From positions 310,001 through 374,000 of the forward strand of contig NZ_JAVAMS010000002.1 in assembly GCF_030730945.1 (NCBI RefSeq): a stretch of 64,000 nt of DNA, in the 5' to 3' direction. Positions 28,957 to 37,854 of this stretch are shown here, piece after piece. The number at the start of each line of letters is the position of its first letter. Within the stretch, counting starts at the first letter, position 1. Source of the stretch: Aurantiacibacter poecillastricola. Its GTDB lineage: Bacteria; Pseudomonadota; Alphaproteobacteria; Sphingomonadales; Sphingomonadaceae. The translations under genes were made by a program, and so were the position numbers. A model generated the notes under the pieces. The model was not told where the DNA came from, ran no database searches, and worked only from the letters and a program-made list of their open reading frames with translations.

Positions 28957-29631
28957 ATGGACTTCTCCGCCATTTTCGACCAGCTCGCGCTGACCATTCG
29001 CGAGATTCCGCAATCGGGGCTGCTCATGGCGGCGCTGGCCGCCATGGCTGCGGGCGTGCTCGGCTCGTTCCTGCTGTCACGTCTGCCGGTGCTAGGAAAG
29101 ATGCTGCGCCTCGCCAGCACCTTTGCTCTGATGGCCGTCCTGGTTCTGGTCGTGCTGCAACTCTCCAGGCTTGATCCGCGTTTCTCAATGGCCGTGCCCG
29201 AACTCGGCTATCCCGAACAGGTGGTGGAGGGCGGCGAGACGCGCATACCCCTCTCTCGCGATGGTCATTATTGGCTGGAAGCGGACGTGAACGGAACCCG
29301 CGCGGCCTTTCTCGTCGATACGGGGGCAACACTCACCGCCGTTTCCGAACGCACGGCGGAGGAGGCCGGACTGACCCCGCGCGAAGGCGGACTACCCATC
29401 CGCCTGCAGACCGCTAACGGCGCCGTGGCCGCACAGACCACGAGTATCGAGAGCCTGCGCTTCGGCAATGTCGCTGCTTACGGTCTCGACGCGGTAATCG
29501 CTCCCGGCCTGGGGGAAACGAACGTGATCGGCATGAACCTGCTTTCGCGCCTTGCTTCGGTGCGGATCGAGGATGGGCTGCTAATCCTCGTTCCGAACAA
29601 CCCGCAGGAACCGCTCGTCACCGCAGATTGA
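28957..29631 (+). CDS. Retropepsin-like aspartic protease (TIGR02281 type)
   Basis: A 224-residue inner-membrane protein with two hydrophobic segments (about residues 18-40 and 48-66) and a periplasmic C-terminal retropepsin domain. The catalytic motif is FLVDTGATLTAV, and the domain continues with a NVIGMNLLSRL flap-like stretch. Family members are clan AA proteases that probably act as dimers. It follows the DUF5996 gene by 55 bases and could be read from the same transcript; no strong Shine-Dalgarno was seen. Confidence 0.88.
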   Translation: MDFSAIFDQLALTIREIPQSGLLMAALAAMAAGVLGSFLLSRLPVLGKMLRLASTFALMAVLVLVVLQLSRLDPRFSMAVPELGYPEQVVEGGETRIPLSRDGHYWLEADVNGTRAAFLVDTGATLTAVSERTAEEAGLTPREGGLPIRLQTANGAVAAQTTSIESLRFGNVAAYGLDAVIAPGLGETNVIGMNLLSRLASVRIEDGLLILVPNNPQEPLVTAD

Positions 29632-29652
29632 CGTAAGCGCACCGCTCGGTCA

Positions 29653-29672
29653 CTCTCCCGATCGAGGGAGAG
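29653..29672 (+). promoter_or_regulatory. Hairpin masking the ribosome binding site of the MFS gene
   Basis: CTCTCCC (29653-29659) pairs perfectly with GGGAGAG (29666-29672), loop GATCGA. The right arm is the likely Shine-Dalgarno, four bases before the ATG at 29676, so folding would hide it. Confidence 0.45.
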
Positions 29673-29675
29673 AGC

Positions 29676-31052
29676 ATGGCCGAACAGCAGACAGGCGGGG
29701 AGCGTTTCGACGTAGCCCGCTTTATCGACGACCAGCCAATCAACAGGCGTCACGTCGCTACCTTGGCGATCGTTTCCCTCGTCCTGTTCCTCGACGGGTT
29801 CGACATGTATTTCCTTGGCAAGATCCTGCCCGCGATCGCCGAGGGGCTGGGCGGTACGTCGCAGGATATGGCGCCTGTCGTGAACTACCAGCAGATCGGC
29901 ATGGCCATCGGAGCCTTCATCATGCCGCCCCTTGCGGACCGAATCGGTCGCAAGCCCGTGCTCGGCCTTTGCCTGCTGGTCTTCGGCAGCCTCACCCTTC
30001 TTGCCGCCTGGTCCACCACGTTTCAGATGCTTGCTGTCCTGCGCGGGGTAGCGGGTATTTTCTTCTCGGCCATGCTGCCCGTGGGGCTTGCTCTGCTATC
30101 AGAGGCCACGCCGCGGCACCGTCGAGCGCTATTCATGTCGATTGCACTTGTGTGCTTTTCCGGCGGCAATCTGGGTAGCGGCATCATGGTCAACCAGTTT
30201 CTAGATGAACTGGGCTGGGAAGGCTTCTTCATCGTTGGCGGGGTAGTGCCCCTTGCGGCGCTGCTATTGCTGCTGATAATTCCCGAAAGCCTGTCTTTCC
30301 GCGTCAATCGCAACGCGCGGGATCCGCGGATCGCCAGGGAACTGCAAAGGCGCGATCCGACACTGGAGCTGACGCCGGGCGCGCAATTCTACATGGGCGA
30401 CCAGGAAGAAGTATCGAAATACGGGCCGCTCGCGATGTTCGGCAAACGTTACCGGGTGCAGACGATCCTGCTGTTCTCCTTATGCTTCTTCAGCCTCGGC
30501 AATATCGCCGTGATGGCCAATTACCTCGCCACCTTCATGTACGAACTCGCCGGCCTCTCGCTGGAGGATTTCGCATTCTACATGATTATCGGATACTTCG
30601 GCGGGGCTTCGGGCACGCTTGTAATGGGTTGGCTGATGGATCGGATGAACCCCTACTGGCTTATCACGGGCTATTTCCTGATCGATGCAGCGGCCATCTA
30701 TTCACTTGGCCACATCCCTCCTCAAGCGGCGGTTGCTTTCATTACCGCCCTGGTGGTTTGGAACTTTGCACAGGTCGGAGGGCAGACCGGCATCAACAAC
30801 CTTGCCACGCTCAGCTATCCGCCGGAGATGCGGTCCTCCGGGATAGGCTGGGCAGGAGGTTTCGGGCGGCTGGGCGGTATCGCCTTCCCGGCGCTGGGCG
30901 GCATCGCGCTGGCGATGGCGCTGCCGCTGGAAACCATTCTCGGCCTGATATCCATTCCCGCGCTTATAATTGCTGCTTTGGTGTTCGCGCTCGGCGTGGT
31001 GAATGGCGGCGTAATTGGAGGGCGGCAGATCGCCAAGGCCGGGACCGCCTGA
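29676..31052 (+). CDS. MFS transporter
   Basis: A 458-residue major facilitator permease with about 12 transmembrane helices, in the aromatic acid:H+ symporter/sugar porter style. Marks are FLDGFDMYFLGKILPAIAEGL in helix 1, PPLADRIGRKPVLG (the loop 2-3 motif) and VMGWLMDRMNPYW between helices 8 and 9. The DGFDMY segment is usual in AAHS permeases for benzoate- or shikimate-like acids. Substrate not determined. A small inverted repeat overlaps its ribosome site. Confidence 0.9.
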   Translation: MAEQQTGGERFDVARFIDDQPINRRHVATLAIVSLVLFLDGFDMYFLGKILPAIAEGLGGTSQDMAPVVNYQQIGMAIGAFIMPPLADRIGRKPVLGLCLLVFGSLTLLAAWSTTFQMLAVLRGVAGIFFSAMLPVGLALLSEATPRHRRALFMSIALVCFSGGNLGSGIMVNQFLDELGWEGFFIVGGVVPLAALLLLLIIPESLSFRVNRNARDPRIARELQRRDPTLELTPGAQFYMGDQEEVSKYGPLAMFGKRYRVQTILLFSLCFFSLGNIAVMANYLATFMYELAGLSLEDFAFYMIIGYFGGASGTLVMGWLMDRMNPYWLITGYFLIDAAAIYSLGHIPPQAAVAFITALVVWNFAQVGGQTGINNLATLSYPPEMRSSGIGWAGGFGRLGGIAFPALGGIALAMALPLETILGLISIPALIIAALVFALGVVNGGVIGGRQIAKAGTA

Positions 31053-31091
31053 CCTTTTGCATTTGCTGCAGGGTTGGGGCAGGGCGCGGAC

Positions 31092-32327
31092 ATGATCCGT
31101 CGCGCATTGCAGAACACCGGCTGGCTGATGGGTGCGCGCGGTATCAACGCGGTGCTCAGCCTCGTTTATCTTGCGCTCGCGACTCGGGCGCTCGGGGTAG
31201 AGGGCTTCGGACAATTCGTGGTGGCCTTTACCTTCGCCCAACTGGTCGTCGGCTTCACCAGCTTCCAGACCTGGCAGGCGATCATCCGCTGGGGGCAAGA
31301 GTCCGAGGGTCGCAAGGACGCGACAGGTTTCGCACTTGCGCTCGACGCCATAACGATTGTCGTTGGCACCGCTGTCGCTGCATCGGTGCTGGCTTTCGCG
31401 GGCGACTGGCTTCCCATCCCGTCCGAACTGCGCGTGCCGACCTTTCTTTTTACACTGGCGTCGCTGCTCGCCATCCGCTCGACACCGACAGGCCTGCTTC
31501 GGCTGCATGACCGCTATGCAAGAGCCGCTGCCGCCGACGCCACGACCAGCATCATGCGCGCGATCGGCGCGGCGATCGTCGCGATCCTCGCTCCCTCCAT
31601 CACCGCGTTCCTTGTCGTATGGAGCATTGCCGAACTTGCCACCGCAGCGATGTACTGGAGCATGGCTGCACGTACCGAGCCCGTTCACTGGCGGCGCTTC
31701 AGCCTTTTGCGTGTGCCGCGTCTTCAGGAAAGCAGCTGGAGCTTTGTTATCGGCACCAGCCTTACCGGGATGCTTACCATCGCCAGTCGGCAGCTGCTGG
31801 TGCTGCTGGTAGGTGCCCTGGGGGGGGCGGCCTTGGCGGGCATCTACCGCGTGGCCGCCCAACTGGGGGAAGGCCTGCTGAAGTTGGCGCAAGCCCTGCT
31901 GCGCGCTCTCTATCCGGAGCTCGTGCGCAATCCGAAACAGGCGAAACGACTGACCAGCGCAATCACGCGTATCGCGGTCGCGACCGGTCTGGCCGCGGTC
32001 GCTCTCGCAGCGCTTGCGGGGGACTGGCTGATACTCGTCATTGCCGGTGAGGAATTCCTGCCAGCCTACTGGCCGATGATAATCCTTGCTGGCGCCGCTG
32101 CCTTCGAACTGGCCGGTGCTAGCCTCGAGGCGCTCCTGGTCGCGCATGGGAGGGCTATCGCCAATTTCATCCTTCGCGCGGTACCGACCTTGGCAAGCAT
32201 CGCAGCCCTGCCGTGGCTTGTCGAATGGCAGGGCACTACCGGCGCTGCCCTCGCGGTTCTGGTAGCCAGCATCATCAGCGTGACGGGCTTCGTGATCGCC
32301 ACGCGGAGGACCTCGACCAAGGATTAG
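31092..32327 (+). CDS. Polysaccharide flippase-like membrane protein
   Basis: A 411-residue protein with about 12 hydrophobic segments of the MOP/Wzx (oligosaccharide flippase) type. The N-terminus (NTGWLMGARGINAVLSLVYLALATRALG) is typical for exporters of lipid-linked sugars. No glycosyltransferase genes accompany it here, so the exported polymer is unknown. It lies 39 bases after the MFS gene. The ATG at 31092 was preferred over an upstream TTG. Confidence 0.85.
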   Translation: MIRRALQNTGWLMGARGINAVLSLVYLALATRALGVEGFGQFVVAFTFAQLVVGFTSFQTWQAIIRWGQESEGRKDATGFALALDAITIVVGTAVAASVLAFAGDWLPIPSELRVPTFLFTLASLLAIRSTPTGLLRLHDRYARAAAADATTSIMRAIGAAIVAILAPSITAFLVVWSIAELATAAMYWSMAARTEPVHWRRFSLLRVPRLQESSWSFVIGTSLTGMLTIASRQLLVLLVGALGGAALAGIYRVAAQLGEGLLKLAQALLRALYPELVRNPKQAKRLTSAITRIAVATGLAAVALAALAGDWLILVIAGEEFLPAYWPMIILAGAAAFELAGASLEALLVAHGRAIANFILRAVPTLASIAALPWLVEWQGTTGAALAVLVASIISVTGFVIATRRTSTKD

Positions 32328-32381
32328 AGCGAGCTGGGAAATGGCTGGTGTGCCGATGCCTGCATGAATGATGAACGCACT

Positions 32382-32402
32382 TGCAAATGAGAATGACTCG
32401 CG
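32382..32402 (+). promoter_or_regulatory. Probable Fur box
   Basis: TGCAAATGAGAATGACTCG resembles the Fur operator, with one good half (AAATGAGAAT) and one degenerate half. It lies 31 bases before the TonB receptor start and overlaps a TTGCAA -35-like element. Confidence 0.55.
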
Positions 32403-32432
32403 TTAGCGGCGCTGCAACAACATTGCAGACAC

Positions 32433-34550
32433 ATGGGGAATCAATTGAAAGCCGCTCTCACAAGTTCGTTCGCCGTGGCCTCGATGCTCGCGGCCACTCC
32501 GGTTCTGGCTCAGGACGGGGATGCAGAGACCAATACCGGGGCGGACGATGCGATCATCGTAACCGGTGCCCTGTCCGACTTCGGTGCCACGAAATCCGAT
32601 ACGCCAATCGTGGAGGTTGCCCGTTCGATATCGATCGAGACCGCGGAGGACTTCGAGGACAAGGGCTTTCAGACACTGGACGACGCGCTGACCTACATGG
32701 CTGGTGTGACAGCCGAGCCATTCGGGTTTTCCACTCGAGGGGACTTCAGCCAGGTGCGGGGACTCGATGCGCCTGAATACCGTGACAACCTGCAGTTCCT
32801 GTTCGGTTTCTACAACAATCCGCGACCAGATCTCTACACGCTGGAACAGGTAGAAGTCCTGAAAGGCCCTGCTTCGGTGCTGTATGGTGCAGCATCGCCG
32901 GGCGGCATCATCAATGTGGTCACCAAGCGCCCGTTCAATGAAACGGCTGGCGAGATCCGCGCCGAATACGGCTCCTTCGACCGCAAGCAGATCGCGGGCG
33001 ACTTCAATCTCGCGGTGCCGGGAGCGGAGGACGAGGTCATGTTCCGCTTCGTTGGGCTTTACCGCGATGCCGGCACCCAGATCGACGAGGTGGAGGACGA
33101 CAAGCTGGTGATCGCGCCTGCTGTCACCCTTCGCCCCTCCACAGGTACGGAGATCACACTTCTTGCCAACTATACCGACCAGGATACCGATACCGCTCAC
33201 CAGTTCTATCCGGTGACGGGCACGTTCCTTCCTTCACAGGACGGCCGGGAAATCGATACCACGGAATACTTCGGTGCACCGGGCTTCAATGCCTACGATT
33301 CCGAGAGCCTCGCGATCACCCTGCTCGCCAGCCAGCAACTGACGGCTGCCTGGTCGCTGGAAGGCGTGGCCCGCTATGTCGATTCCAGCGCAGATTATCG
33401 CCAAGCCTGGCCGGCATTTCTTGGCAATGGAGTTCCCCGCGTCGACGCGAATGGCGACGCCGCCTGGACCTTTTACCTTTCCGATCGCATGTCCGAACAA
33501 TACGCCTTCGACGTTCGGCTGCGCGGGGAATTCATGACCGGCCCCATAGAGCATGAAGTGCTGGCAGGCGTACAATATCAGGATGTGACGACCGACGCCG
33601 ATAACGCCTACATTTTCGCGCTCGGAACGATCAACGTCTTCGATCCGCAATACCAGAACGTTCCCAGCGTTGCGGATGTACGCGCGCAGCAAACTGACGG
33701 ACCGGAAAACTATGTCGAGGAACTTGGCTTCTACGTCTCCAACCAGATGACGCTCGGCGACCTCGTTGGCACCGTGGGCGTGCGTTTCGACCAGGTGGAC
33801 AACGCCGTAGAGAACGGCGTGTCGCAGGAAGACGATGCGACCAGCTTCAGTGCGGGCCTGCTCTGGCGGGGCCCAGGCGGCATCTCGCCCTATGTAAGCT
33901 ATGCCGAGAGTTTCGAGCCGGTTGTCGGCATCGACACCGAAACCGGCGAGCAATTGCTGCCGCAAGAGGGCAGGCAATGGGAAGCCGGGATCAAATGGCA
34001 ACCGTCGGGCATGAACGCACTCCTCACGCTGGCGGCATTCGATATCGAGCAGTCCAATCTTCCCAATCCCAATGCGCTCGCCGGCGGGAACTCGCAGCAG
34101 GAGGGGGTAGCGAAGATCAAGGGTCTGGAATTCGAGGCAAATGCCGTGCTGGGCGGCCTGCGGCTGGACGGCAATGTCAGCTATCTCGATACGGAAGATC
34201 CCAATGGCTGGCAGTTGAGCGCTATCCCGGAATGGCAGGCATCCTTGTTCGCCCTTTATCGTGTCAACTCCGGACCGCTCGCCGGGCTGAGTTTCGGTGG
34301 CGGTATCCGCCACGTAGGTGAGAGCGAGAGCAGCGGCGTCTCCGCGCTGACCGGGGACGTGCTGACCTATCGTACCGACAGCTATACCGTGGGGGACCTG
34401 TCCGCAGCTTACGAGACCGGACCCTGGGAGCTTCGCGTCAACGCGCGTAACGTCACCGGCGAGGATTATTTCACCGTATGCCTCGTACGCGGCGATTGCT
34501 ATCCGGGTGAAAGCGGCAGCGTGACCGGCACGCTGGCGTACAACTTCTGA
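32433..34550 (+). CDS. TonB-dependent siderophore receptor
   Basis: A 705-residue outer-membrane receptor for ferric siderophores. A signal peptide (ending VLAQ) is followed by a plug domain (about residues 55-160, with EVLKGPASVLYGAASPGGIINVVTKRP, the canonical plug end) and a 22-strand barrel ending in Phe (GTLAYNF). Late barrel segments such as DLSAAYETGPWELRVNARNV match the FhuA/FpvA-like siderophore group. A Fur-box-like site lies upstream, and a PepSY reductase-like protein is encoded two genes later, which supports iron uptake. The siderophore is not predictable; no biosynthesis genes are present. Confidence 0.94.
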   Translation: MGNQLKAALTSSFAVASMLAATPVLAQDGDAETNTGADDAIIVTGALSDFGATKSDTPIVEVARSISIETAEDFEDKGFQTLDDALTYMAGVTAEPFGFSTRGDFSQVRGLDAPEYRDNLQFLFGFYNNPRPDLYTLEQVEVLKGPASVLYGAASPGGIINVVTKRPFNETAGEIRAEYGSFDRKQIAGDFNLAVPGAEDEVMFRFVGLYRDAGTQIDEVEDDKLVIAPAVTLRPSTGTEITLLANYTDQDTDTAHQFYPVTGTFLPSQDGREIDTTEYFGAPGFNAYDSESLAITLLASQQLTAAWSLEGVARYVDSSADYRQAWPAFLGNGVPRVDANGDAAWTFYLSDRMSEQYAFDVRLRGEFMTGPIEHEVLAGVQYQDVTTDADNAYIFALGTINVFDPQYQNVPSVADVRAQQTDGPENYVEELGFYVSNQMTLGDLVGTVGVRFDQVDNAVENGVSQEDDATSFSAGLLWRGPGGISPYVSYAESFEPVVGIDTETGEQLLPQEGRQWEAGIKWQPSGMNALLTLAAFDIEQSNLPNPNALAGGNSQQEGVAKIKGLEFEANAVLGGLRLDGNVSYLDTEDPNGWQLSAIPEWQASLFALYRVNSGPLAGLSFGGGIRHVGESESSGVSALTGDVLTYRTDSYTVGDLSAAYETGPWELRVNARNVTGEDYFTVCLVRGDCYPGESGSVTGTLAYNF

Positions 34551-35122
34551 TGGCGCTGCTTCCCCAGTTCTGGTTGGCGGTCGCACTTGGTATTGCGGGC
34601 GTTTTCGCTTTGCGAATATCGTGGGCGCGGCCTTCGAGATCAGTGCCACTGAACGTGCTGGGGTGGGGAAGCATTCTCGTATCGTCTGCCCTTTCAGCGT
34701 GGGCTCATGGCGCTTGGGGCGTGGCCGTGCAGTCGCTGTTCGCGATGGCGGCGGCGCTGCTGCTGCTCGTGCCCTCGATTGCAAGCGCGCCGACATGGAA
34801 GCGCAAGCCGGTGGATCGCGGTGTCCATGCGAGCCCCGATACAAAAGGCTCGATGGCGCTGGGGAGGCGGGCAGCGACATTTGTCATTACCGGTCCTGTC
34901 GCCTTGTTCGGGGCGCTCCTGCTGGCGCTTGCCCTGCGCGCCATGCTTGCGGCAGGAGGAGGCAGCGAGGCCGACGCCAATGTGCTGGTTCTCGCCTGCG
35001 TGCCGATATTCTGGGGAATTCTCGCGACCATACTTCTCATGATGGAACGGCGCCGGACGCAGCTCTCGGTGCTGGCTACACTGACAATCATTGCCGTTCC
35101 TCTCACCCTACTCGCAGGATGA
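34550..35122 (+). CDS. Small integral membrane protein of the iron-uptake operon
   Basis: A 190-residue hydrophobic protein with about five transmembrane helices and short charged loops (residues about 80-105 form the longest loop). Its ATG shares one base with the receptor stop codon. It resembles the poorly conserved small membrane proteins found between TonB receptors and PepSY proteins in Proteobacteria (DUF3325/DUF3649-like position). A role in moving iron or siderophore across the inner membrane is an inference from location only. Confidence 0.75.
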   Translation: MALLPQFWLAVALGIAGVFALRISWARPSRSVPLNVLGWGSILVSSALSAWAHGAWGVAVQSLFAMAAALLLLVPSIASAPTWKRKPVDRGVHASPDTKGSMALGRRAATFVITGPVALFGALLLALALRAMLAAGGGSEADANVLVLACVPIFWGILATILLMMERRRTQLSVLATLTIIAVPLTLLAG

Positions 35123-35126
35123 CGCC

Positions 35127-36443
35127 ATGGGCATGACGATCAACAAGATGACGGTGAAGAAGGCGCTCGCTGCGCATTCATGGGTGGGCCTGGTCTGCGC
35201 CGGGCTGCTCTATCTGATTTGCGTCACAGGCACCGTGCTCGTCCTCTACGAGGAATGGCAGAGAATCGAGCAGCCGGGTATCCCGGAGATGAACAGTATC
35301 GAGCCGGAAGCCATCCAGCGTGCCGTCGAGACCGTGCTGGCGAGCGAGGGGGTGCAGGCGCCGACGACGCATCTTCACGTCCACTTGCCAACTGACGCGC
35401 TGCCGCGAACGACGATCACCACAGACACGCAGGCGGTGCACGTGGATGCAAATGGTGCCGTCGTTTCTCCTGAAGAAAACGCTTGGGCGGAATTCCTGCT
35501 GGCCCTGCATTACCGTCTCAACCTGCCGGCAGTCATTGGCATGACGATCGTAGGGATAATGGGCGCGATGATGCTGTCGCTGTCCCTCTCCGGAGTGCTG
35601 GCACACCCGCGCATTTTTCGCGATGCATTCACGCTCCGCGCTCGCCGACGCGATCAGGCGGCCCTGGCCGACTGGCACAACCGCCTGGCCGTTTGGACCC
35701 TGCCTTTCGGTATCGCCATCGCGCTGACGGGATCGATGATCGGCCTCTACTATGTTTCGGGATACGGCATGGCCGCCACCGCCTATGAGGGCGACACGGA
35801 GGCGGTGACGACTGCCATCTTCGGCGATGAGGAAAAGGTGACAAGCGACCCGGCCCGCTTGCCCAGCGTAGTGCCGGTTCTCGGATACATGGAGGAACGT
35901 TATCCGGCGGTCGAGCCCTATTACGTCATTCTGCACGATCCCGGCACAACCGGTCAGCACATGCAGGTCATCGCCGAACACCCGCAAAGGCTGATCTTCG
36001 GCGAATACTATAATTTCGATGGGGAGGGGCGTTTCCTGAATACCGTTGGGATGGCCGACGGTACTACCGGGCAGCAATTGGCAGCCTCTTCCTACAATCT
36101 GCATTTCGGCAATTACGGCGGCTTGCCGGTGAAACTGGCCTATATCGTTTTCGGCGCCCTGCTCAGCGTAATCGTTGCAACCGGGCTCTACATCTGGTTC
36201 GCCAAGGAACAGCGCAAGGGACGACCGAGAACCATGACAAGGGCGGCGTGGAACGGCCTGATCGTGGGTACACCGGCTATGCTGGTCATAACGCTGCTGT
36301 TGCGATTGACGCTGGGCAATGGCGTGCCGTTCGAGGCCGTCTTCTGGCTTGGCCTCGCCGCTTGCATGGTCGTGGCGGTGTTCCGGTCGAAAGCCCGGTC
36401 GACGGTGCTGCAGCGCCGGCAGGAGGTTTCACTCGCCGAGTAG
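35127..36443 (+). CDS. PepSY-associated transmembrane protein (ferric-siderophore reductase-like)
   Basis: A 438-residue inner-membrane protein of the PepSY_TM family. It has an N-terminal helix (WVGLVCAGLLYLICVTGTVLVLYEE), a periplasmic PepSY region, a central pair of helices with conserved His (LALHYRLNLP; DWHNRLAVWTLPFG) and C-terminal helices. The intramembrane His residues fit haem binding, and relatives such as FoxB/FpvG/PiuB reduce ferric siderophores. The ATG at 35127 is preceded by AGGATGA; it starts five bases after the previous stop. Confidence 0.88.
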   Translation: MGMTINKMTVKKALAAHSWVGLVCAGLLYLICVTGTVLVLYEEWQRIEQPGIPEMNSIEPEAIQRAVETVLASEGVQAPTTHLHVHLPTDALPRTTITTDTQAVHVDANGAVVSPEENAWAEFLLALHYRLNLPAVIGMTIVGIMGAMMLSLSLSGVLAHPRIFRDAFTLRARRRDQAALADWHNRLAVWTLPFGIAIALTGSMIGLYYVSGYGMAATAYEGDTEAVTTAIFGDEEKVTSDPARLPSVVPVLGYMEERYPAVEPYYVILHDPGTTGQHMQVIAEHPQRLIFGEYYNFDGEGRFLNTVGMADGTTGQQLAASSYNLHFGNYGGLPVKLAYIVFGALLSVIVATGLYIWFAKEQRKGRPRTMTRAAWNGLIVGTPAMLVITLLLRLTLGNGVPFEAVFWLGLAACMVVAVFRSKARSTVLQRRQEVSLAE

Positions 36444-36475
36444 CCCCCTCGGCTACATCCGGCTTTGCGTACCAT

Positions 36476-37696
36476 TCACCCGACCAGTACGGCGTGGTGA
36501 AAGCCTAGTCGGGGATCGGCATTCGGCGACAGGAACGGCACGAATTCCTGCAATTCAGGCATGGGAACGCGCAGGCGCAGGCTGTTGTCCGGATAGTTGT
36601 AGATGCTGATGTGATTGAGGCCGCGATTCGCAGTGAACAACAGCCGCTGGTCCGCAGACAACTGGCAGGCATAGATGCTGTCGAGCAGCGAGCCACGGCT
36701 TATTCGCAAGGCGGCGAGAAAATACTGCGAATTGCCGAACACATTACCCCGGGCGAAGGTATCGTAAACCTGGGTGGCGACCTCGCGCGGGCGAGAGCCT
36801 AGCTCGGCTAGGCCGGCGCGTTCGTCGATGAAGCGCCATTTCGCCATGCTTTCCAGATCGAGGAAAACCACCGACTGGCTGCCGCCATTACAGAAGATGA
36901 GTTCGCTGGCCGACATGGTAATGTCGGAATTGATGTGCGCGGGCGTTTCGCGGCCCGTGGCCCAGTGCCGCACGACCTGGCCCTTGGCCGGGTCGATCTC
37001 GAAGACATATTCCTTGAGATAGGCCATGCCCCACTCGTGATAGTCCTGGTGGTCCTGCGGGGCGACGCGAAAGGAGATGGCATAGAACAGCTCCTCCTTC
37101 CTGTGCGGCAGGACGTGCCAGCAAGTAGCGGGTAGGGGAATGATGCGGATGTCGCCGCTCTCCATGTCGCGCACCCCGACATGGCATGCTTCCCCGCGGC
37201 GACCATCGGCAGGGTTGTCCATCGAGCCATAGCAAAGATATCGCCGCGAGCTTGTCAGCTTCATGGCATGTGGCAGCTTTACGCCATGTCGCTCCAGCCG
37301 TTCGGGTTCCTGAAGGCGCGCGAGCGAGAAACGATAGAGATGCGCACCGATCGCGGTGATGAACTCGTCGTCGTTCAACCAGGCGAGATGCGTGCTGCCA
37401 TGCAGCGAGGTGCGCGGCGTTTCGAACCGCAAGGTCGAGATGCGGGCCCTCTCCTCGAGCGTCGAGGGATCGAAGAACAGCAGGTGCTGGCCGGCGTTTC
37501 CGAGGAAGCCTGTCGTCGCCGAGGGATTTATGGCGCAAGCGTGTCCGGCGGCAATCCCATCATAGTAAACGATTTTCCAAGCGTAGCTGTCGTCCGCCGG
37601 ATTGAACAGGAACAGGCACATTCCGGCCATGCCCTCAAGTCCGTTCACGCCGTTGCCGTCTAGCGCGACGTAAAAGGCAAGAGGGTAATCATGCAT
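36476..37696 (-). CDS. Cytosolic beta-propeller-like protein of unknown function
   Basis: A 406-residue protein without signal peptide, built of repeating units of the type LLFFDPSTLEERARI, EYVFEIDPAKGQVVRHW and SVVFLDLESMAKWRF, which points to a WD/YVTN-like beta propeller of six or seven blades. I do not recognise a named family. Several conserved-looking His and Cys residues (GHACAIN, EACHVGV, TCWHVLPHR) could bind a metal. It converges with the PepSY gene and is divergent from the PAP2 phosphatase that heads the unusual gene group to the right. Confidence 0.75.
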   Translation of the reverse strand: MHDYPLAFYVALDGNGVNGLEGMAGMCLFLFNPADDSYAWKIVYYDGIAAGHACAINPSATTGFLGNAGQHLLFFDPSTLEERARISTLRFETPRTSLHGSTHLAWLNDDEFITAIGAHLYRFSLARLQEPERLERHGVKLPHAMKLTSSRRYLCYGSMDNPADGRRGEACHVGVRDMESGDIRIIPLPATCWHVLPHRKEELFYAISFRVAPQDHQDYHEWGMAYLKEYVFEIDPAKGQVVRHWATGRETPAHINSDITMSASELIFCNGGSQSVVFLDLESMAKWRFIDERAGLAELGSRPREVATQVYDTFARGNVFGNSQYFLAALRISRGSLLDSIYACQLSADQRLLFTANRGLNHISIYNYPDNSLRLRVPMPELQEFVPFLSPNADPRLGFHHAVLVG

Positions 37697-37854
37697 CTCT
37701 AGCAGCTTGCTCCCTCACTAGCATGAAAGACAGTGGCCGCGGCCGAACATTCTCTTGACCGCCCGCTGACACTGCGATTCTTTTCTGTTATGCCCCTGCG
37801 CAACATAGCTGCTGTTCTTGCCTAATTGAATACCCACTTTTTCGAGGTAACGGC

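Noticed and set aside
33234..34880. Long minus-strand open frame opposite the TonB receptor
   Set aside because: The receptor on the plus strand is certain and the antisense product has no recognisable features.
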